A stretch of DNA of 27,079 bases from a virus. The notes below the pieces were generated by a model. The model did no database searches, was not told the origin of the DNA, and saw only the letters and a program-made list of their open reading frames with translations. The first letter of the stretch is position 1. Each line of letters starts with the position of its first letter. A program made the translations under genes and the position numbers. The stretch lies in IMG/VR virus record IMGVR_UViG_3300009506_000164, positions 1 to 27,079 of that record; one strand, written 5' to 3'. Below, in pieces: positions 22,601 to 27,079 of this stretch.

Positions 22601-22978
22601 CTCATCTAAACCTGTGATATCAACATAGGTTGTGAGGTCTGTACCTGTACCCTTTTTAACGCACTCATAAAAAGCACCGACGACAAGAGCCGTACCGATA
22701 GTATCACCGGCATGCAAATCGCGATCACCTGTAGGATCACCAGTGTATATTGTTTCATTGGTTGGCTTGACAGTATCCTTGTCCGCACCGACATTATCGA
22801 GTGTGATTACGATACCACCGTACGCCTGAGTCTCTGCTGTACAACCATCGGGAGGAGTTGGAATATTCCACGAGATGCGTGCAGTTGAAGCGCTCGTACG
22901 ATCCAATTGTACTGTGATCTCAGCAGCTTCTTTACAAAGCTTGCCAGGTGCGTCAGCGTAAGCGTCAAAGGTTCCCAT
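19661..22978 (-). CDS. 13: Neck protein gp13 fused to a very long repeat-rich N-terminal extension, 1105 residues
   Basis: T4 gp13 has 309 residues; only residues about 838-1105 correspond (RRLADDIRKQLGHPVVQVEL, DEAIRIAIQELRRN, RWIERYALAHSKRILSQIRGK, EANDEFEKLQAELDNYV and the ending MNCEFIIG, parallel to T4 PPFGILVG). Residues 18-140 resemble a fibronectin-III type domain (VQLDRTSASTARISWNIP ... LDENTPYYVTGYAV). Then come about eleven copies of a 30-45 residue unit with consensus (G)D-x-W-Y-x-T-x-T-x-x-L-Y-x-W-x-G-x-x-W-V, at residues 240-425 and 550-760, split by a beta domain at 430-530 that resembles the gp18 insert. The extension likely decorates the neck as whiskers or an adhesin. AGGAG 8 bases before the ATG, CATAAATA 27 bases upstream. 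Confidence 0.9.
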   Translation of the reverse strand: MGTFDAYADAPGKLCKEAAEITVQLDRTSASTARISWNIPTPPDGCTAETQAYGGIVITLDNVGADKDTVKPTNETIYTGDPTGDRDLHAGDTIGTALVVGAFYECVKKGTGTDLTTYVDITGLDENTPYYVTGYAVDCQYRYCPQGSHAYSLDPCLTKTDDSSGYVTISFPNAITATDGTGLSLGATYAMDMQIDDVQYTITINGSNAQTYGDLVDAINVQIGLLVSASQSPVPPNTNAYYYNTTTEILYQWDGYAFTEVDAIQEPTDPTALALGDYWYKTSTSELYQWDGLAWVLVSSASIVRYAKDPTLESGLTSSDYWYRSGSPSAAFQWNGNIWDQLTLYDQTTDPSDGVTADAGYYWYNPDDLLLRHWNEVTCVWDETDALYWSDDPTALPTGTYWFDDGDNLLWIYDTPVADIWNPVGRSYIDFTLSAGHSNSDLALADGEYTEQITIAGNVLDIVVNVCDATSGRFDKVFASINSQLAGLATISFVGTQPSTRIRLVSADESEPVITAGGTLFTALTNYSTTEATVVSYPLTIGTEPTSPVANQYWINSDAELFIRNAGNTAWVSQCAIVYDTDPSIVASGDLWWNSDTDILYIWDSVASAWVQVEHFIQSTTDPTAPVSLAIGVVWYDGTTLSSWDGSQWIEVTFISSPTDPTAPAVSDIWYDTSTSKWYEWSGVAWVEFDPVDSDVDPSSTTIPSGTFWYDTTNNALWMWNGTAWMSVIFSTVSPKPDTGDLWYDTTTSTLMMWNGTTWVESPPLATATVSTDGTIVFTATSTGSGSNVDVGRSIADDEIFFSLNQQPTFSCMFVGTDGLSCLPTYEQEGIGTDGTEDEHRRLADDIRKQLGHPVVQVELTKGQLDEAIRIAIQELRRNSSAAYRRGFMKLYVNAGKQIYKLTKPTAETDSEGNGYSLADGQYGHDKIVQVMGCFRITSAFMTSAHGSGVFGQVVLQHLYNMGTFDLLSFHIVSQYIETLEHLFASRITFNWNESARSLTLHQYFSTPETILMDVAVERTEQDLLTDRFTGRWIERYALAHSKRILSQIRGKFASLPGAGGGVSLNASDLAQEANDEFEKLQAELDNYVVNNVEEYGMNCEFIIG
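20986..21120. repeat. 21-base direct repeat inside the gp13 extension
   Basis: The 21 bases at 20986-21006 recur exactly at 21100-21120, start to start 114 bases (38 codons). They encode the same part of two adjacent W/Y repeats of the gp13 extension. An exact DNA match of this length within diverged protein repeats suggests recent duplication or gene conversion of repeat units. Confidence 0.7.
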
Positions 22979-23005
22979 AAATTAAACTCCTAGAATATGC
23001 AGGAG

Positions 23006-23013
23006 TATTTATG
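23006..23013 (-). promoter_or_regulatory. Late promoter box CATAAATA for the neck operon
   Basis: One base off TATAAATA, in the 52-base gap upstream of gp13 and 27 bases before its ATG, with AGGAG in between. It would drive gp13, the 85-residue gene, cupin, gp14 and gp15 as one unit. Confidence 0.6.
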
Positions 23014-23030
23014 CGGAGTTATCAGTTCCG

Positions 23031-23558
23031 TCAGGAACTTTGAAGTGCTGCTATGAAGCTATTTTTCTGTGAAGGGGTCAAAGATTTAATAAACTGCTGG
23101 ATTGCACCACCACCCGCAGCTTTTGGTGCCGCTGCTTGGTTCTGTGGTTGAGCTGGGGTTTGAGCACGTGCAGCACGCTTTGTACCACCGGCAAGCGCAG
23201 CTTGGAAAACAGCATCAAGCGCTTGTGTTGGAACATCTTTCAATGGAGTGGTTTTCTGCACGTTGCCGAGTGCGTTGGCAACAAACGGAAGATTCTTAGA
23301 TTTGATGAAAGTAGCAAGATCGTCAACGGTGGCGGCATTTAGTGCCTTACCCATTTGTCCTGCAAACTGCTGAAAACCAACCTTGAGTTTTTTGGCTTGC
23401 TGAGCTGTTTCACCTCGCGCTTGAAGATTTGCACCGGCGCCCTTTGCACCGACTGCACTGAGCGCTTTACCAGCCATCTTTCTTCCGACACCTGTGAACA
23501 GCTCGTCTAGTTGCTCTTGTTCCTTAGCGGCTTCGTTGATATCCTGTAGCAGTTTCAT
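23031..23558 (-). CDS. Unrecognised 175-residue Ala/Gln/Lys-rich protein, candidate internal head protein
   Basis: ATG 23558 is preceded by GGAGAAGGA, a strong site. The sequence is basic and rich in A, Q, G and K. It begins MKLLQDINEAAKEQEQLDEL, in which I-N-E-A resembles the T4 prohead-protease consensus (L/I)-x-E and the whole start resembles the capsid-targeting peptide of T4 internal proteins (MKTYQEFIAEA). Then comes a G/A/K-rich stretch (GRKMAGKALSAVGAKGAGA), two helical regions (QFAGQMGKALNAATVDDLATF and FVANALGNVQ), a QPQNQAAAPKAAGGG linker (about 138-152) and a C-terminal helix KSLTPSQKNSFIAALQSS. No family recognised. It lies just upstream of the neck operon with its own late box. 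Internal-protein status is inference from the N-terminus and composition. Confidence 0.65.
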   Translation of the reverse strand: MKLLQDINEAAKEQEQLDELFTGVGRKMAGKALSAVGAKGAGANLQARGETAQQAKKLKVGFQQFAGQMGKALNAATVDDLATFIKSKNLPFVANALGNVQKTTPLKDVPTQALDAVFQAALAGGTKRAARAQTPAQPQNQAAAPKAAGGGAIQQFIKSLTPSQKNSFIAALQSS

Positions 23559-23582
23559 TCCTTCTCCAACAAAATAAGAGAT

Positions 23583-24242
23583 TTACACCTCGTATTTATC
23601 TTGTTGGACTTTTTCCACTGCATTTCTAACGACTTCCAACCGACTGTGTTTTACGGAAGCGGGGTTGCACTTTTTCTGGAGGAGTTTGCGAGCAACAAGG
23701 ATGTTTTCAGGGTGAAGCTCAACAGAGCCCGATGCAAGGAAACGTGACATGTAACCAAATATGTCCTTCGCTTCGATTCCCTCATTCTTGGCGTCGAGGA
23801 TCTTTAGTGCTGCTTCTGGTGATACGGTGCTGAGTCCCCTGACAGCTGGTAGGAGCAGAAGTTTAAAGATTCGGCGGATCATAGGATGAACGCTGTGCTT
23901 AGTGCCTGTGCTGAGTTCGACACGTCGAGTGAAGTGAGTGTACACAGCGTCCTCTGTTTCGGCTACGACGTCGTTCCAGAACGCAACGAAATCCTTATCC
24001 TTGCGATACTTCTTGCCTGTATGCACAGTGATGGCTTTGCCGCGATCAAGTTGCACTTCCTCCGGTGTGATCTGGTCAAGCAGACACCGACGAACGAGAT
24101 CCACAGCTTCGATAAGATCAACCGTATCAAGAATGTTGCGAGTGTCCTCAACTGTGAGGGGTGTGTTTGCTTGCACAATCAAAGCCATCATGGGATCGAT
24201 GGCAGAAAGTACTGGTTCGGGATTAAAACCAATCTTCGACAT
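23583..24242 (-). CDS. Unrecognised 219-residue protein
   Basis: I start at ATG 24242 (MSKIGFNPEP) because AAAGGTG lies just upstream; the longer reading from a TTG at 24308 would overlap the previous gene by 34 bases and has no clear ribosome binding site. The protein is mixed alpha-helical with many hydrophobic residues: DPMMALIVQANTPLTVEDTR, VDLIEAVDLVRRCLL, DFVAFWNDVVAETEDAVYTH, MIRRIFKLLLLPAVRGLS and EAALKILDAKNEGIEAKDIF. No catalytic motif, signal peptide or clear membrane span was identified. It lies in the small-gene group between gp23 and the neck genes, downstream of the sigma70-like promoter at 25170. No function can be offered. Confidence 0.65.
   Translation of the reverse strand: MSKIGFNPEPVLSAIDPMMALIVQANTPLTVEDTRNILDTVDLIEAVDLVRRCLLDQITPEEVQLDRGKAITVHTGKKYRKDKDFVAFWNDVVAETEDAVYTHFTRRVELSTGTKHSVHPMIRRIFKLLLLPAVRGLSTVSPEAALKILDAKNEGIEAKDIFGYMSRFLASGSVELHPENILVARKLLQKKCNPASVKHSRLEVVRNAVEKVQQDKYEV
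23593..23600 (-). promoter_or_regulatory. Late promoter box GATAAATA for the 175-residue gene
   Basis: One base off the late consensus, overlapping the last codons of the upstream gene and 34 bases from the ATG at 23558. The strong ribosome binding site lies between. Confidence 0.5.
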
Positions 24243-24274
24243 TTTCGGCACCTTTGCTGTGAAAGTTTTTGGAA

Positions 24275-24595
24275 CTAAAACTCTTCGATAGTATTCTTGG
24301 ATAACCAACTCTTCAGCTTCTCTCCGTTCCAGTAAACTGGTCGTTCGTCAGCATCGTTTTCATCCAAGATGATGGAAAGAGGCTCGGGGTTGTTGATGTC
24401 TGTATACTTCCACTCAACGATAATTGACTGCTTTGGTTTCAAAGCAACCTCTTCGCGTTCAGCTCTTGACTCCCCAAGGCGGATTTTGCAGTACTTCTTT
24501 ACCACGTAATGAGTCGAAGCAATGGGCGTCTCTTGGATCGCCTTTCGCAGCGTCTCTTTGGACTGAAGATACTCTTTGAATGTCAATTTTTCCAT
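24275..24595 (-). CDS. Unrecognised 106-residue charged protein
   Basis: Starts MEKLTFKEYLQSKETLRKA, a helical, charged N-terminus of a kind seen in several T4-like phage proteins, with I-Q-E-T a few residues on. The central part looks like a small alpha/beta domain (THYVVKKYCKIRLGES, KQSIIVEWKYTDI, EPLSIILDENDADERPVYW) ending KLKSWLSKNTIEEF. No Shine-Dalgarno site is visible close to the ATG; a GATAAATA box ends 8 bases before it, so the message may be leaderless if that box is used, or translated by read-through from the gene 27 bases upstream. Function unknown. Confidence 0.65.
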   Translation of the reverse strand: MEKLTFKEYLQSKETLRKAIQETPIASTHYVVKKYCKIRLGESRAEREEVALKPKQSIIVEWKYTDINNPEPLSIILDENDADERPVYWNGEKLKSWLSKNTIEEF

Positions 24596-24603
24596 CGTAG
24601 TAA

Positions 24604-24611
24604 TATTTATC
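24604..24611 (-). promoter_or_regulatory. GATAAATA late-type box just before the 106-residue gene
   Basis: One base off the late consensus. It ends 8 bases before the ATG, too close for a normal leader; AGGAG lies upstream of the box, not downstream. Either a leaderless late start or chance. Confidence 0.3.
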
Positions 24612-24622
24612 TAAACTCCTGT

Positions 24623-24937
24623 TTATTCGCCCATAATAAACCAGAAAACTCTCTTGCCTATTTTAAATTCCGTGAATTCGGGGCGAATTACGTTGCGCCA
24701 AAGATTTTGATCTGCATCCTTCTTAAACTTTTCGTTTTGCTGACGCTGTTTGTTAATCTGTCGGACCTGACCAGTAGACTTGAAAAAGCCCAACTCCTTT
24801 AATATAGAGGGGAGGAAAATCTCGCCCTTGTCGTTGGATGCTTCTTCGATGGACAAAAAAACAGTCTCCTCCTTTTTGGAGACTCCAAGCAACTCAAGGC
24901 TGACCAACGGTGTGCCCACCACAATATTTTCAATCAA
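24623..24937 (-). CDS. Unrecognised 104-residue protein starting at TTG
   Basis: I choose the TTG at 24937 (reading (M)IENIVVGTPLVSL): it overlaps the stop of the preceding 59-residue gene as TTGA, and AGGAG lies 8 bases before it. Longer readings from ATGs up to 25009 would run far into the preceding gene and add a non-protein-like, Arg/Cys-rich leader. The protein has a hydrophobic first half (IVVGTPLVSLELLGV, ETVFLSIEEAS, GEIFLPSILKELGFF), then a basic Q/R/K helix (GQVRQINKQRQQNEKFKKD) and an ending EFKIGKRVFWFIMGE. No family recognised; a small DNA- or RNA-binding regulator is one possibility. The start codon choice is the main uncertainty. Confidence 0.55.
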   Translation of the reverse strand: MIENIVVGTPLVSLELLGVSKKEETVFLSIEEASNDKGEIFLPSILKELGFFKSTGQVRQINKQRQQNEKFKKDADQNLWRNVIRPEFTEFKIGKRVFWFIMGE

Positions 24938-25113
24938 GCGGCTTCTCCTGTCTCTCTTCTGAGCGCTTGCCATGCAGGGGTGGCGGCCGACTGAGCACGA
25001 CCTGCACACTGTCGAACAGTGACGATGTCATCTTTTTCAAGGGCATCGAGAGCTGCCCACAGTTCAGCTTCCATCTCCTTTTTAATGACAGCGTACTTAC
25101 AGGGTTGGTCCAT
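24934..25113 (-). CDS. Unrecognised 59-residue protein, first gene after the sigma70-like promoter
   Basis: ATG 25113 has GGAGG 4 bases upstream and lies about 20 bases after the predicted transcription start of the promoter at 25170-25142. The protein starts MDQPCKYAVIKKEMEAELW and continues with an Ala/Glu-rich helix (AALDALEKDDIVTVRQ) and a basic end (WQALRRETGEAA). A competing reading in another frame over the same bases is poorer, being rich in S, P and R without this ribosome site. No function recognised; small size and early-type promoter suggest a host-takeover or regulatory peptide, which is inference. Confidence 0.6.
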   Translation of the reverse strand: MDQPCKYAVIKKEMEAELWAALDALEKDDIVTVRQCAGRAQSAATPAWQALRRETGEAA

Positions 25114-25141
25114 GTGACCTCCACATAATTTGATATAGCGC

Positions 25142-25170
25142 ACTATACCACCCGAAGGGTGAAAAGTCAA
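25142..25170 (-). promoter_or_regulatory. Sigma70-like promoter with perfect dyad in the spacer
   Basis: TTGACT (25170-25165), a 17-base spacer TTTCACCCTTCGGGTGG, then TATAGT (25147-25142). The spacer contains the perfect inverted repeat CACCC-TTC-GGGTG, and the -10 overlaps a second near-dyad TATAG-TGCG-CTATA. The elements are near-consensus for host sigma70 and could carry an operator. It lies directly after the gp23 terminator and before the 59-residue gene. Confidence 0.8.
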
Positions 25171-25178
25171 CAGGCAAT

Positions 25179-25206
25179 AAAAAAGCCCCTCCGAAGAGGG
25201 GCTTTT
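25179..25206 (-). terminator. Intrinsic terminator after gp23
   Basis: On the minus strand AAAAGCCCCTC - TTCG - GAGGGGCTTTT forms an 11-pair stem with the stable TTCG loop, followed by more Ts. It begins 32 bases after the gp23 stop and ends the capsid transcript. The plus strand also has a T-rich exit, so it may work in both directions. Confidence 0.9.
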
Positions 25207-25237
25207 AGGCTTTTTAGCTTAACAGCTAATTTACGAC

Positions 25238-26709
25238 TTAGGCAATATCAAGAGCCTGAACTGTGATCTTACCGTAGTAGTCGCGGCTGTTACCCAACGA
25301 TGTTGTTGGATCGGTGAAGCTGGTCTTACCATAACGAGTCATCAACGAGACAACTGGCTGGAATGTGACTGGGTTAACAATCACGCCGGAGCTCATTAGA
25401 GGAATGTATGGTGCGTAGAAGTAACCAGCATCGGTCTCACCGTTACCACCCTTGTAACCCATCAGGATTGTGTCGTTGCCGTCATTACGAGCAGCAGCAA
25501 CTGGATCACTGAAGATGCCGTCTGCTGGGGAGTTAACACCAACAACGCCAGCCTGGTTCCATAGGTAGCTGTAGACCTTGATTGTGCCGTTTAGTGTACC
25601 AACAAGCATGGTGTTGTTAGGACCCTTGAACGAACCGCTAACAGCTGGAGCAAAGACGGACTTAGCAGCAGACTGTAGAACGGAAACGACCATTGGGGAC
25701 GCAACCATGAAGTTAGCCGAACCACGACGAGTACGACGACCGATTTCGTTAGCAACGAAGTTGACGAGAACGCCAAGGTTTGCTAGACGATCACCGATGT
25801 ATGCTGGAGTGTAGTTACCAGCTGTACCGTATGCACCTGCACCAGCACCGTCAAAGACGGCTGTAGTACCAGCTAGGGCGATAAGGTCACCGATGATTTC
25901 GGAATCGATTTCCTGAACGATTTCAGCAGACAGACCCTGTGTCATTTCAGACTCAAGATCAAGGCCGTGCTGTGCGTTCAAGTCCTGCATTGCCTCGATG
26001 GTCCAACCAGCCTGTAGCTTACGGCTCTTAGCCTCAACTGCCTGGCTAACGACCTCTAGGCTCATCTTACGACCACCAGAACCTTCGATTGTGGAACCGG
26101 AACCACCAACTGTACAACCGCTTAGTGCGTCAAGAGTAGAACCCCAACCTTCACCAGTTGTTGTAGTAGCAGCGATATCAGCAACACCGTCCTGCTCACC
26201 AAGACCGGAAGCACCGGCTGTCTGAGCGTCATCTGGAGCACCTAGTGGGGAAGCACTAGAAACAGCACCGGAATAGAAGCTACGGAGGTATGGGTTAAAA
26301 CCAGCAACCGAAGTTGGGTTACCAAATGCCTCATCACCAGCTGTGATGCTCTGCTCACCTGCAGATGTGGATGGGAAGCGACCGTTATCGGTAGCAGCCT
26401 CACCGTACTTGTAACGTAGAGAGTAAACCAGACCAACTGGACCACTCATTGGCTGAACACCAACAAGCTCAGTAGCAATTGTGCCTGGGATAACACGACG
26501 AATCATTGGGATCAGGATCTTACGGAAACCTGCAATGTCGTGTGCAGCTGTAGAACCGTGTGGCTGACCAGCAGCGGTTTCAGCTAGAACGCTAGAACGT
26601 AGTTCTTCTGGTTTTCTAGAAGAGGACCAACGACCTTAGCCTGTGAAGAACTAAGACCTTCCATCAAGGCTTCTTTGGTCTCACTCCAGTTTTCAAACAT
26701 CTCTTCCAT
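25238..26709 (-). CDS. 23: Major capsid protein, gp23-like, frameshifted near its N-terminus
   Basis: Builds the icosahedral head shell. The main open frame covers 25238 to about 26634; from the internal ATG at 26506 it gives 422 residues, but the in-frame codons upstream continue the gp23 pattern (LAETAAGQPHGSTAAHDIAG, FRKILIPMIRRVIPG, LVGVQPMSGPVGLVYSLR). Conserved gp23 segments follow: EAKSRKLQAGWTIEAMQDL, GLDLESEMTQGLSAEI, NEIGRRTRRGSANFMV, and near the end FYAPYIPLM and VVSLMTRYGK. The true start is probably ATG 26709 (MEEMFENWSETKEALMEGL, AGGAG upstream), but that frame stops at 26584. One base must be gained, or a -1 shift made, in the window 26636-26587, for example at the A-run 26615-26612. 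Repaired length would be about 490 residues (T4: 521). A likely gp21 cleavage site LAE-T follows the break. Confidence 0.9.
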
Positions 26710-26769
26710 TTTCTTCTCCTTAGAGTTTCGAGTTGTTATTAGAGTTAGTTAATACTAGCGTTTTAGGAA

Positions 26770-27079
26770 TTACAGACCTGCTAGACGCTTCAGGCGTAGA
26801 CGAGCGCTCTCAGAGAGATGCTCCTTACCTTCTTCGTCACGAGCTTCCTGCTCTTCCTTTAAGGTTTCGTTATCACCGGTAACAACTTTGCCGTCACCTT
26901 CTGATAGTGTCTCACCTTCATCTTCTTCGGATGCGTCTTCAGCTAGTACTGTATCTTCCTTCTCTGAAGCCTCCTCAACGGTCTCACGTAGAACGCGACC
27001 GATGAAGGTCTTATAGCCTTCTTCAAGCTGTTCAGTTGCAACGTTACGAAGGATAGCCTCCATAACCTCACGCTGACGA
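26770..27079 (-). CDS. C-terminal end of a prohead core scaffold protein, gp22-like (partial)
   Basis: The frame is open to the right edge; an ATG at 27063 has no well-spaced ribosome site, so I treat this as the end of a longer gene. The visible part is helical then extremely acidic (EEASEKEDTVLAEDASEEDE, EGETLSEGDGKVV, LKEEQEARDEEGKE), ending SARLRLKRLAGL. It contains several (L/I)-x-E sites (VLAE, TLSE, TLKE, HLSE), the motif cut by the T4 gp21 prohead protease, which destroys the scaffold during maturation. Position directly upstream of gp23 matches gp22 in T4. The assignment rests on position, charge and cleavage motifs rather than on alignment. A 60-base gap separates it from gp23, without a visible late box. 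Confidence 0.65.
   Translation of the reverse strand, partial: RQREVMEAILRNVATEQLEEGYKTFIGRVLRETVEEASEKEDTVLAEDASEEDEGETLSEGDGKVVTGDNETLKEEQEARDEEGKEHLSESARLRLKRLAGL

Noticed and set aside
24930-25124. 64-codon alternative frame over the 59-residue gene
   Set aside because: Rich in S, P and R. The GGAGG site is better spaced for the ATG at 25113 in the other frame, and that frame couples to the next gene by TTGA.
25238-26506. gp23 starting at the internal ATG 26506
   Set aside because: That ATG lies inside the conserved LIPMIRRVIPG segment, and in-frame codons upstream still match the gp23 pattern, so it would remove part of the mature shell protein.
26587-26635. Programmed -1 frameshift in gp23
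   Set aside because: No X-XXY-YYZ slippery heptamer: the candidate CTA-GAA-AAC does not allow re-pairing of both tRNAs. I keep sequence error or mutation as the better explanation.

Overview
This window looks like part of the virion-morphogenesis region of a T4-like contractile-tailed phage (straboviral-type or more distant T4 superfamily). The diagnostic genes are a gp17-type large terminase, gp16 small terminase, gp4 head-completion protein, gp19 tube, gp18 sheath, gp15, gp14 and gp13 neck/tail-completion proteins, gp23 major capsid protein and the end of a gp22-like scaffold. Boxes matching or one base off the T4 late promoter TATAAATA precede many of these genes, so gp55/gp33-type late transcription is likely. 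The host cannot be named from the sequence. The two best non-late promoters look like ordinary sigma70 sites. No tRNA, CRISPR array or insertion sequence was seen, and no stretch above 300 bases lacks a gene.

Layout, right to left along the minus strand, which carries most genes. Scaffold end (27079-26770). gp23 (26709-25238), whose propeptide region is broken by a frameshift. A terminator and a sigma70-like promoter. Four small unrecognised genes (25113-23583) and a 175-residue candidate internal protein. The neck operon gp13, an 85-residue protein, a cupin, gp14 and gp15 (22978-16493), mostly overlapping by 1 to 23 bases. gp18, gp19, a terminator and a second tube-like protein. gp4, gp16, a PD-(D/E)XK-like protein and gp17 (12399-8925). 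An HD-Pnk RNA end-healing enzyme with its own sigma70-like promoter and terminator (8864-7665), and a CxC/CxH zinc-binding protein (7621-7073).

A plus-strand cassette of three structural-type genes (5293-7072) is driven from a divergent late promoter. It meets the zinc-binding gene stop to stop. To the left lie two minus-strand tail-fibre or adhesin genes (5200-918), an unrecognised 226-residue gene (858-178), and the first codons of another gene at the left edge.

Most genes build head, neck, tail and fibres and package DNA. The unusual content is concentrated in four places. The neck is heavily elaborated: gp13 carries about 830 extra N-terminal residues of repeats, gp14 carries a discoidin-like domain, and a cupin is coupled between them. 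Several accessory proteins share short N-termini resembling T4 capsid-targeting peptides, including the nuclease-like protein between the terminase genes. The RNA-repair enzyme sits in a separately regulated island. Finally, gp23 has a frameshift just upstream of its predicted maturation cleavage site.
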